Positions 17,221 to 26,296 of a DNA stretch of 64,000 bases are shown piece after piece. This stretch comes from Desulfotalea sp. (GTDB lineage Bacteria; Desulfobacterota; Desulfobulbia; Desulfobulbales; Desulfocapsaceae), in the NCBI GenBank assembly GCA_002733995.1, contig NVXR01000035.1, forward strand, positions 86,979 through 150,978, read 5' to 3'. The notes under the pieces are model-generated. The model did no database searches. It saw nothing but the letters and a program-made list of their open reading frames with translations, and was not told the DNA's origin. How positions within the stretch are numbered: the first letter of the stretch is position 1; each line of letters starts with the position of its first letter. The position numbers and the translations under genes are program-made.

Positions 17221-19887
17221 TTAGTTCCCCGGTTTATGCGTCAAGTCTTTTAGTTTATACAGTATGTTGAGCGCGTCCATTGGGGAGCACTTGTCCGGGT
17301 TGAGTTCTTCTATAAATTTGCGAACAGGGTCCTCGGGAGGAGCAAAGAGCTGAAGTTGATCTGGGTGACTTTTTTTAGATGTTTTTGTGGCGCCTCCGGG
17401 GGAGTGGTTTGTTCCATCAAAATTACCCTGTTCTATGTCTTTTAATATTTCTTTGGCGCGTACTACTACTTCCTCAGGAACGCCAGCAAGTGCCGCGACC
17501 TGAATGCCGTAGCTTCTGCTGGTGCCACCTTTGACAAGTTTATGCAAGAAAATGAGTTTTGATTTCCATTCTCGAACGCCTATAGAATAGTTGCGTACCC
17601 GTTTGTTGTTTTTAGCAAGATCTGTCAGCTCATGATAGTGGGTGGCAAAGAGTGTTTTCACTCCGATGTTATTTTTGTTAACCAGGTTTTCTGCTACCGC
17701 CCAGGCGATTGAAAGTCCGTCGTAGGTAGATGTACCGCGACCAATTTCATCGAGAATAACGAGACTTTTTTCCGTTGAGTTGTTGAGAATATTGGCAGTT
17801 TCACTCATCTCTACCATAAAGGTCGATTGCCCCTGACGGAGGTTGTCCATGGCGCCGACACGGGTGAAAATTCTATCAACAATACCAATATCCGCTTCTT
17901 GTGCCGGTACGTAACAGCCCATCTGTGCCATGAGAACAATGAGAGCAGTTTGGCGTAAAATTGTAGATTTACCGGCCATGTTTGGCCCGGTAATGATGAG
18001 AACTTCGTCGCTGCTCTGATCCAGATACACATCGTTTGGTACAAAGGTTCCGGCGGGTAGCATCCTTTCAATGACAGGGTGGCGACCTTCTACTATGCGA
18101 ATAGTATCACCATCTGATACCATAGGGCGGACGTAGTTGTATTTATGGGCCATCTCTGCACTTCCAAGGAGGAAGTCGAGTTGGGCGAGTATGTTTGCCG
18201 TCTTGAGAACACGGCTGCTGGCCTGTGCCAGTTTTTGGCGTATTTCCGTGAAGAGCTGATACTCAAGATCTGTTCTTCTTTCTTCTGCCCCGAGAACCTT
18301 GTGCTCAAATTCTTTGAGTTCAGGTGTGATAAATCGCTCGGCATTAACAAGGGTCTGCTTGCGTATATAATGTTCAGGAACTTTCTCGGCCTGTAGTTTA
18401 CTTACCTCAATAAAGTAACCAAACACCCTGTTAAAGCCAACTTTGAGTTTGCCTATACCCGTCTTTTCTCGTTCTTGGTTTTCAAGATTTAAGATCAACT
18501 GTTTACCGTCTGTGAGGATCGAGATAAGTTCATCGAGTTCACTGTTATAGCCAATCTTTATGAGATTCCCGTCCCGAAGAGTAATGGGTGCTTCTGGGTG
18601 TATGGCGGTCTTGAGCAGCTCATGGATGTCCGCTAGTGGGTCAAGTTGCTCCCTGAGGGCTATAAGCTTTGTGGTATTACAGTCTCTCAGTATTTCCTCA
18701 ATTTTTGGGAGTGTTTCAAGGGAACTGATCATGGCCAGCATGTCTCTACCGTTGCCAGAACCAAGGGTCATGCGACTATTTAAACGTTCAAGGTCATACA
18801 CCTGTTCCAGAAGAGTCCTTAGTGATTTTCTTGGAGCACTCTCTTTGTAGAAGTAGGTCACGGCGTCAAGCCTGTTGTTAATTCTCTCGGTGTTTTGCAG
18901 GGGAAAGAGGAGGTTGTGTTTTAACAGTCGGGCTCCCATTGGGGTACAGGTATGGTCGATCACCGAGATAAGAGATCCCTGTCTTTGGGCACCTGCTATG
19001 GTCTGGGTAAGCTCAAGATTACGCCTGGATGATTCGTCAATGTGGAGGATGTTTTTTGTTTCAATAGGTGTCAGACTTTCAATGTGATCAATAGCTGTTT
19101 TCTGGGTTTCCTGAATGTGATCGAGGAGTACTCCGGCTGCGGTGATGCCAATTGAATAGTCTTTACAGCCAAAACCGTCCAGGCTGAGTATTGAAAAGTG
19201 TTCGAGGAGTACTTCGCGGCTGTTCTCATGGCTAAAGCAACTGTTGTCTTTTGCCGTGATGCAAATACCGGGTAGAAGGCACTCTATGTCGCGTGTCAGT
19301 TCGGGGATACGGGTGGTGTAGTTGTCTGGGAGCAGTAGCTCTGAAGGGGTGAGTCTGGTGAGCTGATCGAGAACCTTTTCTTCATTTTTACCGTTGTCTT
19401 TGTATTCACCAATGAGGAATTCTCCGGTACTCACATCAAGAAAGCTTAATCCGTAGCTACGTTGTGAACCGGCATCTTTGTAGCACAATGAACAGATATA
19501 ATTATTATCTTTATCGTCTAAAAGATGCTCATCGGTGATCACTCCGGGGGATACAACACGTATAACCTCCCGTTTCAGTATACCTTTTGTCTGGTCGGGG
19601 ACTTCGGTTTGCTCACAGATGGCAACCCGGCATCCTGCTTTAATTAGTTTAGAGAGGTATGTTTGAGCAGCATGGTAAGGGATGCCGCACATCGGTACCT
19701 GAACTGCATCGCTTTTCTTGTTTCTTGAGGTGAGGGTGATGTTGAGTATCTTAGATGCCTTTACAGCATCTTCAAAAAACATCTCATAAAAATCACCCAT
19801 ACGGTAAAAAAGAATCGCATTATCATGTTGTTTTTTTATCTCTAGATACTGCTGTAGCATGGGGGTGAGTTTGGCTGTTTTACTCAT
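17221..19887 (-). CDS. mutS: DNA mismatch repair ATPase MutS
   Basis: 888 residues, full length. The mismatch-reading Phe-x-Glu is at residues 33-35 (MGDFYEMFFEDA). The core, lever and clamp domains follow. The ABC-type ATPase has Walker A (TGPNMAGKST, ~residue 627-636), the signature (GQSTFMVEM) and Walker B (LVILDEIGRGTSTYDG). The C-terminal tail (LNPDKCSPMDALNILYKLKD) matches the tetramerisation region. Its start overlaps the HIT gene by 8 bp, so it is translated with the two genes upstream on the same transcript. No mutL lies in this window. Confidence 0.98.
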   Translation of the reverse strand: MSKTAKLTPMLQQYLEIKKQHDNAILFYRMGDFYEMFFEDAVKASKILNITLTSRNKKSDAVQVPMCGIPYHAAQTYLSKLIKAGCRVAICEQTEVPDQTKGILKREVIRVVSPGVITDEHLLDDKDNNYICSLCYKDAGSQRSYGLSFLDVSTGEFLIGEYKDNGKNEEKVLDQLTRLTPSELLLPDNYTTRIPELTRDIECLLPGICITAKDNSCFSHENSREVLLEHFSILSLDGFGCKDYSIGITAAGVLLDHIQETQKTAIDHIESLTPIETKNILHIDESSRRNLELTQTIAGAQRQGSLISVIDHTCTPMGARLLKHNLLFPLQNTERINNRLDAVTYFYKESAPRKSLRTLLEQVYDLERLNSRMTLGSGNGRDMLAMISSLETLPKIEEILRDCNTTKLIALREQLDPLADIHELLKTAIHPEAPITLRDGNLIKIGYNSELDELISILTDGKQLILNLENQEREKTGIGKLKVGFNRVFGYFIEVSKLQAEKVPEHYIRKQTLVNAERFITPELKEFEHKVLGAEERRTDLEYQLFTEIRQKLAQASSRVLKTANILAQLDFLLGSAEMAHKYNYVRPMVSDGDTIRIVEGRHPVIERMLPAGTFVPNDVYLDQSSDEVLIITGPNMAGKSTILRQTALIVLMAQMGCYVPAQEADIGIVDRIFTRVGAMDNLRQGQSTFMVEMSETANILNNSTEKSLVILDEIGRGTSTYDGLSIAWAVAENLVNKNNIGVKTLFATHYHELTDLAKNNKRVRNYSIGVREWKSKLIFLHKLVKGGTSRSYGIQVAALAGVPEEVVVRAKEILKDIEQGNFDGTNHSPGGATKTSKKSHPDQLQLFAPPEDPVRKFIEELNPDKCSPMDALNILYKLKDLTHKPGN

Positions 19888-20389
19888 GGTTTTTTTCTAA
19901 ATAGAGGCTAGTAAAGTCTGGTAGTAAGTTATCAAAGGTATTGTCTATATGTTCAGGAATAGTTCTGATTTCAGAGACGACCGTGATAAAATTATGGTCA
20001 CCATCCCACCTGGGAACGATATGGAAATGGAGGTGATCAGCAATACCTGCTCCTGCAATTTTCCCGAGGTTGCAGCCGATATTGAAACCATCTGGGTGGA
20101 GATGCTTTTTGAGTATTTTGGTCGACTGCTGGATGAGAAACATGAGGTCGCAGTGTTCTGTTATTGTTAGCTCAGTAATACAACCGGTATGTCTTACCGG
20201 GGCAATGAGAAGATGTCCGTTTGCGTAGGGGAACCTGTTGAGAAGCACAATGCCGCGTTTGTCCCTGTGGAGCAGAAGGTCATCCTTGCTTGATGGTTCA
20301 TGGCCCGGAGGTTCAAAGATGCAGTGGGCTACTTTTTTTGCCTTGCCAAGTACATGGTCAATTCGCCATGGGGTCCAGAGTGTCTTCAT
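19880..20389 (-). CDS. HIT-family nucleotide hydrolase/transferase
   Basis: 169 residues. The histidine triad is at ~121-127 (DHLHFHIVPRW), and upstream GHLLIAPVRHTG matches the fold. The N-terminal MKTLWTPWRIDHVLGK and the length are typical of the branch annotated as AP4A phosphorylase-like/HIT, larger than Hint proteins. It probably cleaves a dinucleoside polyphosphate or AMP ester. The gene is wedged between the phosphoesterase (ATGA overlap) and mutS (8-bp overlap), so the three form one operon. The substrate is not determined by sequence. Confidence 0.92.
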   Translation of the reverse strand: MKTLWTPWRIDHVLGKAKKVAHCIFEPPGHEPSSKDDLLLHRDKRGIVLLNRFPYANGHLLIAPVRHTGCITELTITEHCDLMFLIQQSTKILKKHLHPDGFNIGCNLGKIAGAGIADHLHFHIVPRWDGDHNFITVVSEIRTIPEHIDNTFDNLLPDFTSLYLEKNHE

Positions 20390-20883
20390 TGTGGTGAGGG
20401 GAGGTTGTGGAGAGAGCCGTGGAGTCCCTTTCCGTCGATTTGTAAGATGGCATAGCTGCCAGGAAAGCCGTATTTGCCCGTGGATTTAAAACTACCAGGG
20501 TTTATAAGTAGGGTTGTTCCAAAGTAATGGCAGACAGGAATGTGGCTGTGCCCGTAGATGATGCAATCCATGGATGGAAACATTTGCAAAACGCGTTCTT
20601 CAATATTGTGGTGCTGACCTGCACCATGGGTAATTCCGATGCTATGGCCTGCAATGGTGAGCTGTTTTTGGCTCGGCAATATTTTTTGGGTTTCCTGGTT
20701 ACACATATTTCCCTGCACCGCGTACACCTTTTTATCGGCAAAGATGGAAAGTATTGAATGATCTGTGAGATCGCCACTATGGATGATAGCGTCGCAATGG
20801 GCAAATGCTCTGGCACAATGCCTAATGTACTGCTGGTCGGGATGCTGTATATGGGTGTCTGAAATAATACCTATGGTGTACAT
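20386..20883 (-). CDS. Metallophosphoesterase, YfcE/MJ0936 type
   Basis: 165 residues from the ATG at 20883 (MYTIGIISDTHI). The frame is open 55 codons further upstream, but that extension does not look like this family and AGAGAA lies before the chosen ATG. Motifs are SDTHI (metal Asp/His), HSGDLTD (bridging Asp), VQGNMCN (Asn), GITHGAGQHH and YGHSHIP. These give the standard dimetal site of small phosphodiesterases such as E. coli YfcE. The natural substrate is unknown. It heads the phosphoesterase-HIT-mutS operon. Confidence 0.9.
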   Translation of the reverse strand: MYTIGIISDTHIQHPDQQYIRHCARAFAHCDAIIHSGDLTDHSILSIFADKKVYAVQGNMCNQETQKILPSQKQLTIAGHSIGITHGAGQHHNIEERVLQMFPSMDCIIYGHSHIPVCHYFGTTLLINPGSFKSTGKYGFPGSYAILQIDGKGLHGSLHNLPSPQ

Positions 20884-21203
20884 TTTATTCTCTAATTGTA
20901 AGTAATCTAAAATCAACCTAAATTCATTATTGTAATAATGAAAGACAGAACAAGGAGCGGGTGAGAGGTTGCGCTGGGGACCTTCCACTGTAAAAGGTTC
21001 TGACACTAATTTGACTATATTCGCAACTATTAATAGTTGCGTTATCAAACGAAAGGTAGGTATACTACAATGTTTTATATTAACACATATAGCGTTTATT
21101 GCCGCTGTTGGATTGTAAGCGATTTACAGTTGATGAAATAGTGGCACTACATTAATCGATTACCGGTACGCCGGTTCATATTGAAAACGAACGGAGAAGT
21201 GGA

Positions 21204-21767
21204 ATGCTGAGTGCCTCAGATTTACGTAAAGGTCTTAAAGTTCAAATAGATGGAAATCCATATGTTGTAATTGATTTCGAATTTTCAAAGCCGGGTAAGG
21301 GGCAGGCCCTGTACCGTTGTAAAATGCGGAACATGATTTCTGGTAATCAGTTGGTCCAGACATATCGTTCCAATGATAAATTTGAAAAGCCTGATCTTGA
21401 AGAGCGAAAGATGCAGTATCTATATAATGGTGGTGGGGAATACCACTTTATGGATACCGAAAATTTTGATCAAATGTTTATAACAACAGAGCAGCTTGGT
21501 GAAAATAAAAGCTTTTTGGTAGACAATATGGAAGTTGATATGTTGTTTTTTGAGGGCCAGGCAATTGATATTACCATGCCGATGTTTGTCTATCTTAACG
21601 TTACTACAGCTGATCCTTGGGCTAAAGGTGATACCTCTGGAAACGATACCAAGCCTGTAACTGTGGAAACGGGTTATGAGCTTCAGGTACCACCCTTTGT
21701 TGAAGAGGGTGATAAAATACAGATAGATACCCGTACCGGGGCGTATGTTACCCGAGTGAAAGAATAA
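21204..21767 (+). CDS. efp: Elongation factor P
   Basis: 187 residues, three beta-barrel domains. The loop KPGKGQA places the modifiable Lys at residue 32, equal to E. coli K34. EF-P rescues ribosomes stalled at polyproline. The next gene, 5 bp downstream, is the lysyl-transfer enzyme EpmA, so this EF-P is very probably beta-lysylated rather than rhamnosylated (which needs Arg) or left unmodified. GGAGAAG precedes the ATG. The C-terminal domain (YELQVPPFVEEGDKIQIDTR) is intact. Confidence 0.98.
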   Translation: MLSASDLRKGLKVQIDGNPYVVIDFEFSKPGKGQALYRCKMRNMISGNQLVQTYRSNDKFEKPDLEERKMQYLYNGGGEYHFMDTENFDQMFITTEQLGENKSFLVDNMEVDMLFFEGQAIDITMPMFVYLNVTTADPWAKGDTSGNDTKPVTVETGYELQVPPFVEEGDKIQIDTRTGAYVTRVKE

Positions 21768-21772
21768 CACTG

Positions 21773-22690
21773 ATGTTACAGGTAGAGAGATTGCACCAGC
21801 GTGCATCGCTAATGGCTAGTCTGCGGTCTTTCTTTGCCGGACGGGGGTTTCTTGAAGTCGATACGCCCATTCGGCAACCTGTTCTTATCCCAGAGCGTTA
21901 TATCGAACCTTTACGCTCTGAAGGAGCGTACCTGCAAACTTCTCCCGAGCTTTGCATGAAAAGGCTTTTGGCCTCCGGTTGTGCCAAAATATTTCAAATT
22001 TGTCCCTGTTTTAGGAAAAATGAGCAGGGACGACGTCATTTGGAAGAATTCACCATGCTTGAGTGGTATCACTCAGGAGAAAGCTATCTCAAATTAATGG
22101 CTGATTGTGAGGAATTGCTACGATTCGTCCAACAGCAATTTATCTTGCAGTCGGATCTACACGGCTATACACGTAGTTTTTTTGCAGGGTTTGATTTTGA
22201 GTCAGCCTGGGAAAGGCTGACGGTGGAGTCCGCCTTTCAAAAATATAGTCCCTGCAGTGTAAAAGAAGCCTTGGCAGACAATAGCTTTGATGAAATTCTG
22301 GTGGAGTATGTCGAGCCTGAGCTCGGCAAGAAAACGCCTACCTTTTTGTTGAATTATCCCTTGGAGCTCGGTTCTCTTGCAAAGGCAAAGGCTACAGAGC
22401 CTGATACTGTCGAGCGATTTGAACTGTATCTTGGTGGCATTGAACTCGCCAATGGTTTTTCCGAATTAACTGACGCCGCTGAGCAGAGATTACGCTTCGA
22501 AGAGGAAATCGTGGATATAAAAAGAACATGGGGGCAAGATATCACAATGCCCGATGTCTTTTTGAGGGATATAGAAAACATTAAGGTTGCCGCTGGAATA
22601 GCACTGGGGGTAGATCGACTATTTATGTTGGCCCTTGGGGCTGAAGACATTGCTGATGTGGTAAGCTTCTCACCCGCAGACCTCGTGTAA
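21773..22690 (+). CDS. epmA: EF-P lysyltransferase EpmA (GenX/PoxA)
   Basis: 305 residues: a class II lysyl-tRNA synthetase catalytic core without the anticodon-binding domain. Class II motifs are visible as FFAGRGFLEVDTP (motif 1), CFRKNEQGRRHLEEFTMLEW (motif 2) and GIALGVDRLFMLALG (motif 3). It activates (R)-beta-lysine and transfers it to EF-P. Position directly after efp supports this over a tRNA role. The lysine 2,3-aminomutase EpmB, which makes beta-lysine in E. coli, is not in this window. Confidence 0.95.
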   Translation: MLQVERLHQRASLMASLRSFFAGRGFLEVDTPIRQPVLIPERYIEPLRSEGAYLQTSPELCMKRLLASGCAKIFQICPCFRKNEQGRRHLEEFTMLEWYHSGESYLKLMADCEELLRFVQQQFILQSDLHGYTRSFFAGFDFESAWERLTVESAFQKYSPCSVKEALADNSFDEILVEYVEPELGKKTPTFLLNYPLELGSLAKAKATEPDTVERFELYLGGIELANGFSELTDAAEQRLRFEEEIVDIKRTWGQDITMPDVFLRDIENIKVAAGIALGVDRLFMLALGAEDIADVVSFSPADLV

Positions 22691-22896
22691 CCTACGAGAC
22701 TTAGGTGCTGTCTCTTGTCCCCTCTTGGATGATTGCAACGACGCTCAGTACTATTTTAAGCGCGGGTAGAGTAATATCCGATCTCGAATATGTAATTATT
22801 GAGCTGCATTTCAACGACATTTATTGTGCGCTTCCTCAATAACTCTCCCCATGCTTCAAAACTCTCATCAGACGGCTTTGAAGCACAGATAAGCCG

Positions 22897-24681
22897 TTAC
22901 TTCTTTCTTCTCTTTTTTCCTGGGACGTTATTTCTAAAAAATTCCTTTTCTATAATTCTTCTGGCCTTTAATCTTTCCGCCTGACCTTTTGAAACAACAA
23001 TCCGCTTTTTAGACTCCGGATCGATTTCTGCAACGTACATTGCGGTGGAGAGTGATCCCGGCGTCGGGGTGAAATCCTGGAATTTTCTTATGGTCAGGTC
23101 GAGTTTCTTCATATCATTTACCAGACGAATGTTGCAATGAGGGGCCGATCCGGGATGAGAAGAGATGACGTAAGGGGTGAGCTCGACGGTCTTGTTCTTT
23201 GTCTTTTTGCCAATTTTCCGACATTTTGCCACAAATTCTTCGAGAAGAGAGTGGGGCTCTTTGTGCATGAGTCGTAGGGTCTCTGGGTCGGTGTGTTCCG
23301 GTGCAATTTTAATTGATCCCGGTGTGTGACTCGAGATAATACGTTCCATAAGCTTAGGCGTTTTCAGCAGGAGCTCCATCCTCAGTCCAGATGAAATAAA
23401 CAGATGTTTTACTGTCTTTATGTTTGCAACGTCCTTGAGTAGTTGCAGGAAGAGCTCCTCATCTATCTGCAAATGAGTGCATACTTTGGGGTAGAGACAA
23501 TCCCTTTTTTTGCATGTGCCTATGGCACAGGTTGTCCCGTAAAGATTTGCTGTAGGGCCACCAAGGTCACTTATCGTTCCAGAAAAATCGGGGCTTTGGG
23601 CAATCGTGTTGCACTCATGAAGAATTGACTTATGGCTTCTTGAGACTATTGCCGGGCCCTGGTGTCTGGTGATGCTGCAAAATGAGCAATTTCCAGAACA
23701 ACCTCGAACGATAGTAACCGAATCCTTAATCATGTGGTAGGCAGGGATGTTTTGCTTTGCTGGATGGGGTTTTCTTGAAAATGGTAGGGCATAAATCTGG
23801 TCCAGTTCAGCTGGTTGAAGAGGCTTGGGCTGGGGATATTGCACAACCCAATGGGTTTGCTGCCGCTGGAGTACAATGCGGGACGAATATGCTCTTAAAT
23901 GTTTATCTGTCTCAATTTCGGCCTCTAAAAAGAAGCGGTTGTCCTGTAGTATCTTCTCATAGGAAGGGAGGGTGAGAAACTTTCGTGCCTGGGCTCGTTC
24001 GTGTTCGGCAAAAAGCTCGTCAATTTCTTTGTCTGTTACACGCAAGCATGTACCTGGGATTGCCGTTAATGAGAGATTCTTCGCACATCGGTTGGCTATC
24101 TCAATAATAGCTTTTTCCCCCATACCGTAGACGAGCAAGTCAGCTTTGGCATCGGTTAAAAAGGAAGCTCTTAACTTGTTTTGTTTGTAGTCAAAGTGGA
24201 CGAACCGCCGCAATGACCCTTCAATACCACCAAGAACAAGCGGAATTTTGCCATAGGCGGACCGTGCGAGAGATGTGTAGATAAGAGTTGCGCGGTCAGG
24301 TCTTCGGCGTTCTTTTTTCTCTTTGGCTGACCCCCTCCATGGATTTCCATCAGGGGAGTAAGAATCGCTGGTTCTTACCTTGCCATTACCTGTGTAGTTG
24401 GCCACAATAGAGTCGAGATTTCCTGCAGTAATTCCGCAAAAGAGCCGAGGTGCAGGATATGATTTAAAGTCGACACCACTGTCAAAGCGGGGTTGGGAGA
24501 GGATGGCAACCTTGTATCCTTGGTCTTCGAGAACGCGTCCAATGAGGGCTATACCAAAGGAGGGGTGGTCTATATACGCATCGCCGGTAACAAGTAAAAC
24601 GTCTATATGTTGCCAGCCTTTAGCCTTACACTCCTCCCAAGAGATGGGTAAGGGAGGAGCGGTGTTGTGATTGTTCTGCAT
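22897..24681 (-). CDS. YgiQ-family radical SAM protein
   Basis: 594 residues. The N-terminal ~280 residues carry a cobalamin-binding-like region (HIDVLLVTGDAYIDHPSFG). The radical SAM 4Fe-4S motif Cx3Cx2C lies at VRGCSGNCSFCSITRHQG. The C-terminal DUF3362 part includes FTPTPGSLSTAMYV. The reaction of this family is unknown although it is widespread. It reads convergently to epmA and ends in a basic tail (NNVPGKKRRKK). No partner gene is evident; the next gene downstream is the NhaD antiporter's neighbour on the same strand upstream of it, 26 bp away. Confidence 0.9.
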   Translation of the reverse strand: MQNNHNTAPPLPISWEECKAKGWQHIDVLLVTGDAYIDHPSFGIALIGRVLEDQGYKVAILSQPRFDSGVDFKSYPAPRLFCGITAGNLDSIVANYTGNGKVRTSDSYSPDGNPWRGSAKEKKERRRPDRATLIYTSLARSAYGKIPLVLGGIEGSLRRFVHFDYKQNKLRASFLTDAKADLLVYGMGEKAIIEIANRCAKNLSLTAIPGTCLRVTDKEIDELFAEHERAQARKFLTLPSYEKILQDNRFFLEAEIETDKHLRAYSSRIVLQRQQTHWVVQYPQPKPLQPAELDQIYALPFSRKPHPAKQNIPAYHMIKDSVTIVRGCSGNCSFCSITRHQGPAIVSRSHKSILHECNTIAQSPDFSGTISDLGGPTANLYGTTCAIGTCKKRDCLYPKVCTHLQIDEELFLQLLKDVANIKTVKHLFISSGLRMELLLKTPKLMERIISSHTPGSIKIAPEHTDPETLRLMHKEPHSLLEEFVAKCRKIGKKTKNKTVELTPYVISSHPGSAPHCNIRLVNDMKKLDLTIRKFQDFTPTPGSLSTAMYVAEIDPESKKRIVVSKGQAERLKARRIIEKEFFRNNVPGKKRRKK

Positions 24682-24707
24682 TTAAAAAATATTATTAATT
24701 ATTCGCC

Positions 24708-26129
24708 TTACATTAAGGCGGAGTTTACGTAGAGGTGACAAACAATGGAGGCCGCATATCCAATAGCAATAACAGGCGTCCATTTGAGATGGGCGTTAAA
24801 GGTGTAGATGCCTCGGGCCGAACCCATTAGGGCAACGCCCGCCGCTGATCCGATGGAAAGAAGGCTACCGCCTACTCCTGCCGTTAGGGTTACCAGCAGC
24901 CAGTGTCCATGGGACATATCTGGGAGCATGGTCAAAACGGCAAACATTACGGGGATGTTATCGACAATCGCGGATAGAATGCCGACCAGGATATTTGCGG
25001 TAAGAGGACCGAGGTCGAGGTATAGCGCTTTTGATACCAGAGCGAGGTAGCCAAACTGAGCAAGGCCTCCTACACAGAGTATAACTCCATAGAAGAAGAG
25101 TAGGGTATCCCATTCTGCACGGGCAATTTTCTTAAAGAGATCAAATGGGTCTGGCTTGGCATGGTATGTTTGATAGGCAAGTGGGTTGTCATCAATGTCG
25201 TAGCTCTTATGCTCTTTTCTTTTAAGGTAGTAAGAGAAAAAGCCAAGGTATCCGAGGCCAAGCATCATGCCGCTTGCGGGTGGAAGGTGCAGGAAGTTAT
25301 GAAATGATACGGCGGTGACAATGGTGCAGAGAAAGAGAAAAATTATTCTCTTGGCACCAAGTTTCATAACATACTGGTCTTTACTTGGTTGTGGCGTATT
25401 TTTGCTTATTGCAAAGTTCATGAATATGGCGGGAATGATCCAGTTAACAAGCGATGGGAGGAAAATTGCAAAAAACTCGCTGAACTTAACCACGCCTTTT
25501 TGCCAGACCATCAGGGTAGTGATATCGCCAAAAGGAGAAAAGGCCCCACCTGCGTTTGCCGCAACAACGATATTGATACAGGCAAGTGAGATGAATTTTT
25601 TATCGTTTCCGCCAACGGCCATGGCTACTGCACCCATAAGGAGGGCGGTGGTCAGGTTGTCAGCGATGGGTGAAATCATAAATGCAAGAACACCGGTAAC
25701 CCAAAAAACAGCTCGGAGGGAAAAGCCTCTTGTGACGAGCCAGGATCGGAGAGCCTGGAACACATTTCTTTCATCCATGGCATTAATGTAGGTCATGGCC
25801 ACGAGGAGAAAGAGAAACAGCTCAGCATATTCGAGGAGGTTGTGGCGAATGGCTATTTCTGCGGAGTGCGTGTCGCCCATTTGGTTAAAGGTGACTGCCA
25901 CTAAAATCCAGATGACTCCAGCTGCCATCAGTACAGGTTTAGATTTTCGTAAATGAAGTTGTTCTTCCAGGATGACAAGGGAGTAGGCGCCAACGAACAA
26001 AAGAACAGAAAGGATGCCAAAAAATGAGCCAGTAAGGTTAGCAACCTCTTGACCTCCATTACCACTACTAGCAATGGCGAAGGTTGCAGGTACTAACGCA
26101 ACACAAAGGGCAAAAATCAATTTTTTCAT
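24708..26129 (-). CDS. nhaD: NhaD-family Na+/H+ antiporter
   Basis: I start at the ATG at 26129 (MKKLIFALCVALVPATFA), preceded by AGGAA; the frame runs 18 codons further up without support. The result is 473 residues. It begins with a signal-like helix, then about 12 membrane segments of the ion-transporter superfamily. The conserved polar stretches SPIADNLTTALLMG and NAGGAFSPFGDITTLMVW are diagnostic of NhaD, and VDNIPVMFAVLTMLPDM is the second half-site. It exports sodium in exchange for protons, fitting a marine or alkaline setting. It shares direction with the YgiQ gene 26 bp downstream. Confidence 0.95.
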   Translation of the reverse strand: MKKLIFALCVALVPATFAIASSGNGGQEVANLTGSFFGILSVLLFVGAYSLVILEEQLHLRKSKPVLMAAGVIWILVAVTFNQMGDTHSAEIAIRHNLLEYAELFLFLLVAMTYINAMDERNVFQALRSWLVTRGFSLRAVFWVTGVLAFMISPIADNLTTALLMGAVAMAVGGNDKKFISLACINIVVAANAGGAFSPFGDITTLMVWQKGVVKFSEFFAIFLPSLVNWIIPAIFMNFAISKNTPQPSKDQYVMKLGAKRIIFLFLCTIVTAVSFHNFLHLPPASGMMLGLGYLGFFSYYLKRKEHKSYDIDDNPLAYQTYHAKPDPFDLFKKIARAEWDTLLFFYGVILCVGGLAQFGYLALVSKALYLDLGPLTANILVGILSAIVDNIPVMFAVLTMLPDMSHGHWLLVTLTAGVGGSLLSIGSAAGVALMGSARGIYTFNAHLKWTPVIAIGYAASIVCHLYVNSALM

Positions 26130-26296
26130 TATTGTTTTTCCTGGGTAAAGTTTACGAGTAAAGAAGGGATAAGAATGTCGCAATTATAACAACAGGAACA
26201 GGGCATGGCAAGTCCATGTCCTGTTATCCTGTGAAATAGCACCCTGGGGAAGGAGGTATCCCCCCGGAACAGGGGGGGAACACTTGGTCGCAGAAA

